From DAIMZM01 sp036733985 (lineage in GTDB: Bacteria; Bacillota; Dehalobacteriia; UBA4068), in the NCBI GenBank assembly GCA_036733985.1, contig DAIMZM010000081.1:1-11407 (forward strand): 11,407 nucleotides of DNA, written 5' to 3'. A program made the translations under genes and the position numbers. Positions within the stretch are counted from its first letter, which is position 1. Each line of letters begins with the position of its first letter. This document shows, in pieces, positions 1 to 7,321 of the stretch. The notes under the pieces were generated by a model. It was not told where the DNA came from. It ran no database searches and saw only the letters and a program-made list of their open reading frames with translations.

Positions 1-2301
1 GTTTATGTCCGGCTCACCGTCAAGGGTCAGCGAGACTCCCTCATCCGAAGTTGGCGCGGGCTTTTCGTTCACCAGGGTGATCGCGTCGCCGCTGTTGTTT
101 GTTAAAGTGCCGCCGGAAAGGGTGATATCAATGTCACCGAAATAGCCGTCGGCATTTGCCCCCTTAGGCTTCACCGCCACCAGGGCGCCGGTATAAGCCC
201 CGGTCTGGCCGCTGCCGGCAGTGGCGTCCTTGTCACGGGCCGCGTCGGCAATGATGGAACCACCTGAAATATTAAGCACGCCGGCGCGGATCTCAATACC
301 CTGAAGCCGGCCGGTAATCGTGCCGCCCCTGATGGCGGTGGTGCCGGCGCTGGGCAGATAGATAGCCATATCACCGCCGGTAATCGTGCCGCCGTTGATC
401 GTCAGGGCGTATCCCGCGTTCACGGTCTTGCCGTTGGCGGCAATCGCCCCGCCTTCAATACCGCCCGCGCCCCATTGGCTGACGACGGACCCACCATTGA
501 TAGTCGCGCTGCAGCCGCTGCCAGTCACCCCTAAAGCCCAGTATACCATTTCCTTAGTCGTAATCTTGCCGCTATTCATCACAAAGGTGCCTAAAACCTC
601 AATCACAGGATCGGTGCTGTATGTCGTACCTAGAGCAAATTCATTGGAGGTCGTGACCTGGCCGCCGCCGGCTCTGTCTCTCAGGGTAAGATTCCCCCCT
701 GCCTCAATTTTAATCCCAAAAGCATCCGCCGGCCCGGTCAGGGTTTTTCCGTTCAAATCAAAGGTCAGGGTTTTTCCGTCAGGGATCACGATTGTCTCAG
801 CCATTGTAATGCTATCGGTGAGAACGATGGTGACATTATTACTGCTCAGGGCTGCCAAAAGCTGTTCAGCCGTGGCGACATAGAGCGCATTGCTGGGGGT
901 GTCGTCCCCACCGCCGCCACCGCCGCCGCCGCCGGAAGGCGTGGTGCCGCTGCCGGAAGCGTTATTGTTCACGGTGCTGCCGCCGGGGATGGCCGTACCG
1001 CCGCCGCCGGTAACGCCGTCCACTCCCTGCTCCACCTTGATCTGGGTTTTCGCCGTCTCTACCTGGGTATTGTCAGCGCCCGCCTTGACTTCCACCTTGT
1101 CCACCCGGCCCTGGCCGCTGACTGCCGTGCCGGAACCGGCGGTGGTGATCTGGCCCACCCGGCCCGCTACCTCAATATTGGTATTGCTGGCCTGGCCCTG
1201 CACATCGATGCTGTCTACCCGGGAACCGGCGCCCACCAGGATTTGGGTGCCCGCGCCCGCTACCTCCAGGGTGTTGATGGTCGCGCCCTCGGTGCTGACC
1301 GTGATGCCGCCGGCCTCGATCCGGAGGCTGCCCACCTGGCCCTCGATATGCACGTCGTCGCTGCCGTCGTCGATATAGATCACCTCGACATCCGCGCCGC
1401 CTTCCACCTTAACGCTGATTTTGCCGTCCACCCGGGAGACGATCACCTGGCCCACGCTGGAATTGCCCCGGATGATGATGGAGTTTTCACCGCCGCCCCG
1501 CAGTACCAGCCGGCCTTCGATCTGTACATTATCCAGGATGACCTCGCCGTCACCCACCCCGTCGCCGATGATCAGATCCCCGGTCACGGTCAGATCCCGC
1601 AGAGTCACCCCTGGAGCGTTGACGATGATATTGCCGGCAGCCACCTCAGTGACAATACCCGGCTGGCTGATGTATTGCTGGAAAATATTATAGAGCAGCT
1701 GGGCAAACTGGGCCCTGGTGATCTGGTCCTGGGGATTCAGCAGATTATGGGCGCCCTGAATATAGCCGGCGTTTACCAGGGCGTAGACCTCATGCCTGGC
1801 CCAATCGGCCAGCTGATCCAGGTCGTTGAAGTCCACGTCGCAGCTGGTCGCGGGCTGCAGCCGGAGGGCCCGGGACAGGAGGGCGAAAACCCCCTGGCGG
1901 CTGATGGTGTTCTCCGGACTCATCTTGCCGTTGGCCCCTTGCAGAATGCCCATGCCATGGGCTTTGGCAATGCTGTCAAAATACCAATCCGTGGCCTTCA
2001 CATCCGCATACGGGGAAAGATCCCCCATTGTGGTCGCGCCGAAGGCCCGGGTGATAATCGCCGCCATCTCCGCCCTGGTCAAAGGGCTGTTGGGCAGGAT
2101 TTTCCCATGCGTTCCGTTTAACAACCCGTTGGCCACCGCGTTTTCCAGAGCAACTGCCGACCAGTCGTCAGGCATGTCCAGAAATTGCCCGGCATTGCCG
2201 GCGGCGTTTTCCCCCGTTGCCAGCGCCACAGCGGGCAGCAGGCAGAGCATCATAACCGCGGCCAGGGCTATGACCAGGAGCTTCTTTCTCTTTACAGTCA
2301 T
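1..2301 (-). CDS. SLH-domain secreted surface protein with beta-helix regions (3' end beyond window)
   Basis: Reading the minus strand from the ATG at 2299-2301 gives 767 codons with no stop, so the gene runs off the left edge. A signal peptide is clear: basic start (KRKK at 4-7), hydrophobic core, likely cleavage after Ala28 (VALA). Three SLH repeats follow at about 40-88, 97-147 and 158-208, with TRAEM, SRQGV and TRAQF versions of the SLH motif; such repeats anchor proteins to secondary cell-wall polymer. Residues about 218-425 are short beta-strand/turn units (GDLIIGDGV, LRIEAGG, LEVAGAG), resembling a right-handed beta-helix. A Gly/Ser/Asn-rich hinge at about 430-470 includes nine glycines in a row. 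A second beta-helix part follows, with GKTLTFDLNGKTLTG and repeated INGGTITGG-like coils. The start is supported by AAGGAGGA at 2309-2316, 7 bases upstream. No catalytic residues are recognisable; it is probably a structural, adhesive or glycan-binding S-layer-associated protein. The SLH and secretion calls are firm; the ligand is unknown. Confidence 0.9.
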   Translation of the reverse strand, partial: MTVKRKKLLVIALAAVMMLCLLPAVALATGENAAGNAGQFLDMPDDWSAVALENAVANGLLNGTHGKILPNSPLTRAEMAAIITRAFGATTMGDLSPYADVKATDWYFDSIAKAHGMGILQGANGKMSPENTISRQGVFALLSRALRLQPATSCDVDFNDLDQLADWARHEVYALVNAGYIQGAHNLLNPQDQITRAQFAQLLYNIFQQYISQPGIVTEVAAGNIIVNAPGVTLRDLTVTGDLIIGDGVGDGEVILDNVQIEGRLVLRGGGENSIIIRGNSSVGQVIVSRVDGKISVKVEGGADVEVIYIDDGSDDVHIEGQVGSLRIEAGGITVSTEGATINTLEVAGAGTQILVGAGSRVDSIDVQGQASNTNIEVAGRVGQITTAGSGTAVSGQGRVDKVEVKAGADNTQVETAKTQIKVEQGVDGVTGGGGTAIPGGSTVNNNASGSGTTPSGGGGGGGGGDDTPSNALYVATAEQLLAALSSNNVTIVLTDSITMAETIVIPDGKTLTFDLNGKTLTGPADAFGIKIEAGGNLTLRDRAGGGQVTTSNEFALGTTYSTDPVIEVLGTFVMNSGKITTKEMVYWALGVTGSGCSATINGGSVVSQWGAGGIEGGAIAANGKTVNAGYALTINGGTITGGDMAIYLPSAGTTAIRGGTITGRLQGIEIRAGVLNISGGSIIADAARDKDATAGSGQTGAYTGALVAVKPKGANADGYFGDIDITLSGGTLTNNSGDAITLVNEKPAPTSDEGVSLTLDGEPDIN
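310..393 (-). repeat. two identical 18-bp copies encoding beta-helix coils
   Basis: GCCGGTAATCGTGCCGCC occurs at 310-327 and again at 376-393 on the plus strand, 66 bases (22 codons) apart. In the minus-strand SLH gene each copy encodes GGTITG, so the repeat marks a beta-helix coil of about 22 residues. Identical codons fit either recent internal duplication or strong codon preference. Confidence 0.7.
736..779 (-). repeat. 17-bp direct repeat, offset 27 bp, inside the SLH gene
   Basis: GGTCAGGGTTTTTCCGT is present at 736-752 and 763-779, a 27-base (nine-codon) step. In the minus-strand protein it encodes the GKTLT of DGKTLTFDL and of NGKTLTG at the start of the second beta-helix domain. It is a coding repeat rather than a mobile or regulatory element. 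Confidence 0.7.
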
Positions 2302-2377
2302 GACCAATTCCTCCTTAAGCTAATAATGGCCCTAAAAAGGCAGGTAAAAATAAGGCTGGTGATATTATCCATTTTTT

Positions 2378-2406
2378 ATTATAACGCACCGCACATCAAA
2401 AGTAAA
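2378..2406 (-). promoter_or_regulatory. predicted sigma-A promoter of the SLH gene
   Basis: On the minus strand, TTTACT (-35, at 2401-2406) lies 17 bases from TATAAT (-10, at 2378-2383). The -10 is a perfect consensus match and the -35 matches at 4 of 6. Transcription would start near 2371, giving a leader of about 70 bases before the ATG at 2301. Confidence 0.6.
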
Positions 2407-2432
2407 CCATATTTGGTTTTAAGCGCCTTAAA
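2404..2432. promoter_or_regulatory. two adjoining inverted repeats at the SLH promoter, possible operator
   Basis: AAACCA-TATT-TGGTTT (2404-2419) and TTTAAG-CGC-CTTAAA (2418-2432) are two perfect 6-bp dyads side by side. The first overlaps the -35 of the SLH promoter and the second lies immediately upstream of it. The position suits a regulator binding site, but the region is AT-rich and short dyads arise easily there, so this is only a candidate. Confidence 0.3.
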
Positions 2433-2527
2433 CAATAAAATGTTGCTATAAAGTTCTTCTTCTCTTAAAGTATATTATATTTCGGCCGCTGGGGCCGCAA
2501 ACCTGAAGCCCCCAGGCCGGCAGGCTT

Positions 2528-2556
2528 TTGACATTTTATTTTAATAGTGGTATGAT
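2528..2556 (+). promoter_or_regulatory. near-consensus sigma-A promoter of iorAB
   Basis: TTGACA (2528-2533), a 17-base spacer and TATGAT (2551-2556) form an almost ideal housekeeping promoter. Transcription would start near 2563. This also decides the iorA start: an upstream in-frame ATG begins at 2556, inside the -10 box, so the gene must start at 2586. The leader is only about 23 bases, leaving no room for a riboswitch. Confidence 0.85.
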
Positions 2557-2585
2557 TGAAGGTAACATATTGGGAGGAGACGTTG

Positions 2586-4358
2586 ATGAAAACGCTATTG
2601 ACCGGCAATGAGGCCGTAGCCCAGGGCGCTTGGGAGGCCGGACTCTGTTACGCCGCCGCTTATCCGGGAACGCCCAGCACAGAAATACTGGAAAACCTGG
2701 CCCAGCGCCCGGAATTGGTGGCGGAATGGGCTGTGAATGAGAAAGTGGCGCTGGAGGCCGCCATCGGCGCTTCCATCGCCGGGGCCAGATCCCTGGCCGC
2801 CATGAAGCATGTGGGCCTGAACGTGGCTGCCGACCCCCTGTTCACTTTTGCCTATACCGGCGTGGGCGGCGGCGCGGTGATCGTCAATGCGGATGAGCCG
2901 GGCCAGTTCAGCTCCCAGAATGAGCAGGACAACCGCTGGTACGCCAAATCCGCTAAGCTGCCGATGCTGGAGCCCAGCGACAGCGGGGAATGCCTGGCCA
3001 TGACCAAGGAAGCCTTTGCCTTGAGCGAGCGCTTTGACACGCCGGTGCTGCTCCGCCTGACCACCCGGGTCTGCCATTCCAAATCCGTGGTGGAGACCGG
3101 GGCGCGGGAGACTTATCCCCTCAAAGAATATCAGCGCCAGGCGGATAAATATGTGATGGTGCCGGCCAATTCCCGCCAGCGCCGGGTCCTGCTGGAAGAA
3201 CGCCTGGCGGCCCTGGCTGAATTCAGCGAGGCCACGCCCCTGAATTACATAGCCGATAACAGCGCCGCCACCGGCGTGGTGGTTTCCGGAGGCTGCTATC
3301 ACTATGCCCGGGAAGTGTTCGGCGACAGCGTGGATTACCTGAAGCTGGGCTTTACCCATCCCCTGCCGGAAAGGCTGATCAGCGGCTTTTGCGCCAAACA
3401 CGATAAAATTTACGTGATCGAAGAAAACGACCCTTATCTGGAAGAAGCCATTCAGCGCCTGGGCTTCCGGGCCCTGGGCAAGTCGCTTTTCCCCAAGTAT
3501 GGGGAAATGACCCCGGAGGTGCTGCGCCGGGCCGTGCTGGGCCAAACCCTGCCCCAGCCGGACTATGACGCCGCCGGCCTGGTCAACCGGCCCCCCACCC
3601 TCTGCGCCGGCTGCCCCCACCGGGGCTTCTTCTATGAGCTGGGCCGCCGGGCCCAAGTGATCAAATGCGGGGATATCGGCTGCTATACCCTGGGCTTTGC
3701 CCCGCCCTTCAATGCCCTGGATACCACGATCTGCATGGGCGCCAGCATTAGCGCGGCCCATGGCGCGGCCCAGGCCCTCCGGGCAGCCGGGGATCAGCGG
3801 CCGGTGGTTTCGGTGATCGGCGACAGCACCTTTTTCCATACCGGTATCAATTCCCTGATGAACACCATTTACAATAACAGCCCCACGGTGAATGTGATCC
3901 TGGATAACCGCATCACCGGCATGACCGGGCATCAGGAAAACCCCGGCTCCGGCTATAACGCCCAGGGACAAGCCGCCCCCCAGCTGGATATCGCAGCCCT
4001 GGTCCGGGCCATGGGCTGCCAACATATCCGCACAGTGGACCCTAATGATCTGCCCGCTGTCCGGGCGGCTCTGGACGAATTGCTGGCCTTGGACGCGCCT
4101 TCGGTGCTGATCACCCGTTGGCCCTGCGCTCTGAAGCGCTTTTCCCCGGCGGATCAGGCGGAATTTCCCGCCGCCTTCAGCGCCAAGTACCGGGTCTCCC
4201 CGGAAGCCTGCATCGGCTGCAAACGCTGCCTGCAGGCCGGCTGCCCGGCCCTGTCCTTCCAGGACGGCCAGGCTGTCATCAACCGCCTGGCTTGCCTGGG
4301 CTGCGGCGTCTGCGGCCAATTATGCCCCAAGCAGGCCATTCAAAAGGAGGAAGCATAA
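2586..4358 (+). CDS. iorA: indolepyruvate ferredoxin oxidoreductase, alpha subunit
   Basis: With IorB it oxidises indolepyruvate and other aryl-pyruvates from aromatic amino-acid transamination: aryl-pyruvate + CoA + oxidised ferredoxin gives aryl-acetyl-CoA + CO2 + reduced ferredoxin. It is cytoplasmic and oxygen-sensitive. The 590 residues match the family length. The N-terminal pyrimidine domain starts MKTLLTGNEAVAQGAWEAG, with YPGTPSTEI at 26-34. CAGCPHRGFFYELG (340-353) and IGCYTLG (364-370) are family signatures. The thiamine-diphosphate site is GDSTFFHTG (412-420) with DNRITGMTGHQ (440-450). The C-terminal ferredoxin domain carries two 4Fe-4S cysteine sets: Cys542/545/548/553, with the extra residue before the last Cys that is usual here, and Cys570/573/576/580. 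The ATG at 2586 has GGAGGA at 2573-2578, seven bases upstream. It stands first in an operon with iorB, behind the strong promoter at 2528. No aryl-CoA ligase gene lies beside it, although some fermenters have one there. Confidence 0.96.
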   Translation: MKTLLTGNEAVAQGAWEAGLCYAAAYPGTPSTEILENLAQRPELVAEWAVNEKVALEAAIGASIAGARSLAAMKHVGLNVAADPLFTFAYTGVGGGAVIVNADEPGQFSSQNEQDNRWYAKSAKLPMLEPSDSGECLAMTKEAFALSERFDTPVLLRLTTRVCHSKSVVETGARETYPLKEYQRQADKYVMVPANSRQRRVLLEERLAALAEFSEATPLNYIADNSAATGVVVSGGCYHYAREVFGDSVDYLKLGFTHPLPERLISGFCAKHDKIYVIEENDPYLEEAIQRLGFRALGKSLFPKYGEMTPEVLRRAVLGQTLPQPDYDAAGLVNRPPTLCAGCPHRGFFYELGRRAQVIKCGDIGCYTLGFAPPFNALDTTICMGASISAAHGAAQALRAAGDQRPVVSVIGDSTFFHTGINSLMNTIYNNSPTVNVILDNRITGMTGHQENPGSGYNAQGQAAPQLDIAALVRAMGCQHIRTVDPNDLPAVRAALDELLALDAPSVLITRWPCALKRFSPADQAEFPAAFSAKYRVSPEACIGCKRCLQAGCPALSFQDGQAVINRLACLGCGVCGQLCPKQAIQKEEA

Positions 4359-4946
4359 ATGTCCCAAACAAAAAGCATACTGCTGGTGGGCGTGGGCGGC
4401 CAAGGCACCATTCTGGCCAGCAAACTCCTGACCCTGGGCCTGCTGGATAAGGGCTATGATGTGAAAATGAGCGAGATCCACGGCATGAGCCAGCGGGGCG
4501 GCGCCGTCAGCTCCCAGGTGCGTTATGCCCAGCCCCCGGCCACTGTGGCTTCCCCGGTGATCGAGCCCGGGGCCGCGGATATCCTGGTCAGCTTTGAGCT
4601 GATGGAAGCCCTGCGCTGGCTGAACTATCTCCGCCCCGGCGGCCGTTTGGTGGTGAATGATTACCGGATCCCGCCCATGCCGGTGGTCAGCGGCCAGGCC
4701 CAGTATCCTGAGACAGTGCTGGAAGAATTGCGCCGGGCCGCGCCGGTGGTGGCGGTGGACGCGGCGGGCATCGCCGAAGACCTGGGCAATGCCAGGGCCA
4801 TGAATATGGTGCTGCTGGGCTGCACGGTGAAAATCATGGATCTGACGGATATTGACTGGCAGCGCATTATCAGGGAAAATGTCAAGCCCGCCTTTGCCGG
4901 CCTGAATTACCAGGCCCTGGAAGCGGGCATGAAAGCTGTGGAATAG
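4359..4946 (+). CDS. iorB: indolepyruvate ferredoxin oxidoreductase, beta subunit
   Basis: The 195-residue protein is the small (gamma-domain) subunit that pairs with IorA. The nucleotide-binding-like start GVGGQGTILASKLL (11-24) and the SEIHGMSQRGGAVSSQVRY signature (38-56) are typical of 2-ketoacid:ferredoxin oxidoreductase gamma domains, and the length is normal. Its ATG directly follows the iorA stop (TAAATG), and its ribosome binding site AAAGGAGG (4343-4350) lies within the last codons of iorA. Translation is therefore probably coupled, keeping the subunits in equal amounts. There is no iron-sulfur cysteine motif, as expected for this subunit. Confidence 0.95.
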   Translation: MSQTKSILLVGVGGQGTILASKLLTLGLLDKGYDVKMSEIHGMSQRGGAVSSQVRYAQPPATVASPVIEPGAADILVSFELMEALRWLNYLRPGGRLVVNDYRIPPMPVVSGQAQYPETVLEELRRAAPVVAVDAAGIAEDLGNARAMNMVLLGCTVKIMDLTDIDWQRIIRENVKPAFAGLNYQALEAGMKAVE

Positions 4947-4994
4947 CAGCCTTTAAACTTGAAGCCCAGGCGTCAGCCGGGCTGTTCATCAATA

Positions 4995-5032
4995 AGCCGG
5001 GCCAGGCCCCGCAGTTCAGGGGCGGCCCGGCT
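4995..5032 (+). other. strong GC-rich hairpin between iorB and the lipid kinase gene
   Basis: AGCCGGGCC (4995-5003) pairs perfectly with GGCCCGGCT (5024-5032). After a 2-base bulge (AG), GCCCC (5006-5010) pairs with GGGGC (5019-5023) around an 8-base loop. No T-run follows, so it is not a classical intrinsic terminator. The stem ends 20 bases before the GTG of the next gene, close to its weak GAGGT ribosome binding site at 5039-5043. It could trim or stabilise the iorAB mRNA end, or limit translation of the kinase gene. Confidence 0.6.
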
Positions 5033-5052
5033 GGAAGCGAGGTTGATAATAA

Positions 5053-6033
5053 GTGAAGATCAAGGTCATTGTCAATCCCCGCTCCGGCCGCCGGGTGGGG
5101 CAAAAAAACCTGGAAACCATTATGGGCCGGCTGCTCCTGGAGGGGGTGGCCAAGCGCATTGATCTTTTTTCCACCAAAAGCCGGGGCGAAGCCATGGAAG
5201 AAGCCCGGGCCCTGCGGCCTGGGGACTATGATTTGCTGATCGGCTGCGGCGGCGACGGCACCATCAATGAAATCATCAACGGCCTGATGGCCGGGGGCAG
5301 CCAAATCCCCTTAGCCATTATTGCCGCCGGCACCAGCAATGACTTTGCCTACAGCATGCGCCTGCCCAATGATCCGGAAGGCTTTGTCGCTATGGTCAAG
5401 CGGGGCCTGTACCAGGATATTGATATCGGCAGGGCCAATGACGCCTATTTCATCAATGTGGCCAGCTTCGGCATGTTTACGGAAGTGGCCCATAATACGG
5501 ATCAGGACGCCAAGGGCATGCTGGGCAAACTGGCCTATTATCTGAAGGGGATGGTGGAAGCCCCTGAGCAGCTGATGCGCACCATACCCCTGACCATTGA
5601 CAGCGATGAGAAGCAGCTGGCCGGGGATTTCCATATCTGCCTGATCGCCAATTCCCCTTCCGTGGGCTCCATCCGCAAGCTGATGTATAAAGCCGAGGTC
5701 AATGACGGCAAATTTGACGTGCTGCTGCTGAAAAACCGCAGGCTGCCTTTGACCGCCGCTGATATCATCAACCGCATGCAGGCTTATGACGGCAGCCGGG
5801 ATAGCGCCATCATCTATTTCCAAACAACCCGGATTGCCATCAGCTCTCCGGAGGCTTCCGGGGTGGAGCTGGATTTGGATGGGGAATTACACGGCACGCT
5901 GCCCCTGACTGTCCAGGTTTGTCCCGCCGCGGTCAAGCTGCTGATCCCGGATCCCCAAGCAGCCGCCCGCCTGTCCTTGCCCTTCTTAGAGAGAAACCGA
6001 GAGGATACCTTTGATGAAGCTGAAACTAGGTAG
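5053..6033 (+). CDS. diacylglycerol/lipid kinase family protein (YegS/DagK type)
   Basis: The protein phosphorylates a lipid alcohol with ATP; in this family the substrate is often diacylglycerol, returned to phosphatidic acid at the inner membrane face. The 326 residues fit the usual 290-330. The start MKIKVIVNPRSGRR is the typical first strand. GCGGDGTINEIING (64-77) holds the GGDGT nucleotide-binding motif, GTSNDFAYSM (93-102) is the second conserved motif, and the C-terminal DLDGE matches the usual DGE metal/active-site element. The start is GTG, directly after a TAA stop in the same frame, so no earlier start is possible; a weak GAGGT lies nine bases upstream. The tail after about residue 305 is polar and carries the start of the transporter gene in another frame. 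The family call is firm; the exact lipid substrate is not visible. Confidence 0.9.
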   Translation: MKIKVIVNPRSGRRVGQKNLETIMGRLLLEGVAKRIDLFSTKSRGEAMEEARALRPGDYDLLIGCGGDGTINEIINGLMAGGSQIPLAIIAAGTSNDFAYSMRLPNDPEGFVAMVKRGLYQDIDIGRANDAYFINVASFGMFTEVAHNTDQDAKGMLGKLAYYLKGMVEAPEQLMRTIPLTIDSDEKQLAGDFHICLIANSPSVGSIRKLMYKAEVNDGKFDVLLLKNRRLPLTAADIINRMQAYDGSRDSAIIYFQTTRIAISSPEASGVELDLDGELHGTLPLTVQVCPAAVKLLIPDPQAAARLSLPFLERNREDTFDEAETR

Positions 6034-7000
6034 CGCCGGCGCCGGGCATCTGCTGGCGGTTTTCTGCATTTTGGCTTGGGCCGCTACCTTTATTGTCAAC
6101 AAGCTGTTGTTTAACGATGATTTTAATCCCCTGGCTGTGATATTGCTCCGGAAAACCCTGGCGCTGCTGCTGATGAGCGTCACCTGCGCTGTCCAGGCTG
6201 GGTTCAGATGGCCAAAACAGGCGCGGGGCTCCCTGAAACAGCGCCTGCGCCGGGATTGGCGGCTGATCGCCGCCGGCCTGATCGGCATTTTTATCTACTA
6301 CTTATTGGATAATTATTCAGTGAAGCACACCTTCGCCACCAATGCCAGCCTGCTGATGACCATTTCGCCGATTTTCACCGCCCTGATCAGCCGCTACATA
6401 GCCAAGGAAACCCAGCGCTTCGGCTTCAGCTTTATCCTGGGCAGCCTGTGCTGCTTTTTCGGCGCGGCTATGATCATTTTTAACGGCAGCTTTGTGCTGC
6501 GGCTCAGCCCCTTAGGGGATATGCTGGCGATTGGCGCCGCCTTGCTCTGGGCTGTTTACAGCTCCCTGATCAAGCGGATCAGCACGGAAAATGCCGCCCG
6601 GGAACATCCCAGGAGCGAAGTGCAAATCGCCCGGGATATCCTTTTCTGGGGCTGCCTGGGCATCTGGATATTCTATCTGGCCTCCGGCAACGGCTTTGCC
6701 GATTTGGCCCATTATACCGGCAAGCAGTGGGGGATGATCGCCTATCTGGGCGTGGGGGCCAGCTATATCTGCCTCTTATTCTGGAACGGCTCCATTGCCC
6801 GCATCGGCGCGGTGAAATGCAGCCTCTATATGTTCGCCACGCCCCTCTTGGTCATCCTGGCCTCCGCCGTTTTCCTGGAAGAAAGGCTGCGCCTGGTCTC
6901 CGGCCTGGGTGCGGTGGCCTTATTGCTGGGCCTGGCCCTGGCCCAGGGCTTGCTGGATAAACGCCTGCACCGGCAGGAGCCGGCCCATGCTAATGGCTGA
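6014..7000 (+). CDS. DMT superfamily transporter, EamA domains
   Basis: The 328-residue membrane protein has about ten hydrophobic segments in two EamA halves, the usual DMT drug/metabolite transporter plan. The first half starts HLLAVFCILAWAATFIVNK; the second starts near LGDMLAIGAALLWAVYSSLI. FATNASLLMTISPIFTAL and the late ATPLLVILASAVFLEERL are the typical EamA segments with a pre-helix Pro and a final acidic E-E-R-L. The substrate (amino acid, drug or metabolite) cannot be read from sequence. I chose ATG 6014, with AGAGGA (6000-6005) eight bases upstream, over a TTG at 6011. The gene overlaps the end of the lipid kinase gene by 20 bases in another frame, indicating one transcript and probable translational coupling. 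Its last 11 bases overlap the end of the minus-strand small gene. Confidence 0.9.
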   Translation: MKLKLGSAGAGHLLAVFCILAWAATFIVNKLLFNDDFNPLAVILLRKTLALLLMSVTCAVQAGFRWPKQARGSLKQRLRRDWRLIAAGLIGIFIYYLLDNYSVKHTFATNASLLMTISPIFTALISRYIAKETQRFGFSFILGSLCCFFGAAMIIFNGSFVLRLSPLGDMLAIGAALLWAVYSSLIKRISTENAAREHPRSEVQIARDILFWGCLGIWIFYLASGNGFADLAHYTGKQWGMIAYLGVGASYICLLFWNGSIARIGAVKCSLYMFATPLLVILASAVFLEERLRLVSGLGAVALLLGLALAQGLLDKRLHRQEPAHANG

Positions 7001-7190
7001 CCAGGGGGATCTCCTCATCCAGCTCCACATCCAATACCCAAAACAGCGCCTCCAATTTATCTATTAATGTCAGGATAGCCAGGTCCACCTGGGGATCCTC
7101 CACAGGGGACAGGGCCTTTTCCGCCACTGCCACTGCCAGCTCCTGCTTGTAACGGTCAATCTGCTCCACGATCGCCTGTTCGCTTTTCAT
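6990..7190 (-). CDS. small acidic helical protein of unknown function (66 aa)
   Basis: I do not recognise this protein. It starts MKSEQAIVEQIDRYKQELA, looks alpha-helical throughout with two amphipathic helices (about 3-27 and 34-55), and ends in an acidic tail. Codon use (CTG, GTG, GAG, GCC) resembles the neighbours, which supports a real gene. A longer in-frame start exists at 7304, but its added segment is rich in Pro, Gly and Arg and looks like translated intergenic DNA. The only ribosome binding candidate for ATG 7190 is a G-run (GGGGGT) four bases upstream. The shape (I-x3-ID-x-YK-x-EL, then a second helix with LIDKL) weakly recalls Spo0E-like phosphatases, but the key SQELD motif is absent, so I assign no function. 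Confidence 0.6.
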   Translation of the reverse strand: MKSEQAIVEQIDRYKQELAVAVAEKALSPVEDPQVDLAILTLIDKLEALFWVLDVELDEEIPLVSH

Positions 7191-7321
7191 GGCTACCCCC
7201 GTTACACTGATATATAGCAGCATATGCCGGGGTTTTGGGGTGGTGATAGGTTTTCGGCTCCCTGGGCGGCAATATTTCAGCCCTGTGCCACCCCCCTGGG
7301 GCAAGCTGGTTTTTTCTGCTT

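Noticed and set aside
386..2323. several plus-strand open frames of 90-292 codons
   Set aside because: They are proline- or alanine-rich shadows of the minus-strand SLH gene, which has a signal peptide, SLH domains and a good ribosome binding site.
2474..2502. second leftward promoter (TATAAT at 2474-2479, minus strand)
   Set aside because: The -35 position gives only GTTTGC or TTTGCG, and the promoter at 2378-2406 is a better match and closer to the gene.
2595..4319. 574-codon open frame on the minus strand opposite iorA
   Set aside because: It is the antisense shadow of a strongly biased GC-rich gene. Its translation is low-complexity, rich in Gly, Ala, His and Gln, with no family signature, while the plus strand encodes an unmistakable IorA.
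7228..7255. G-rich stretch (GGGGTTTTGGGGTGG...) as a quadruplex or regulator site
   Set aside because: Only two runs of four G are present; the others are pairs, so a stable quadruplex is not supported.
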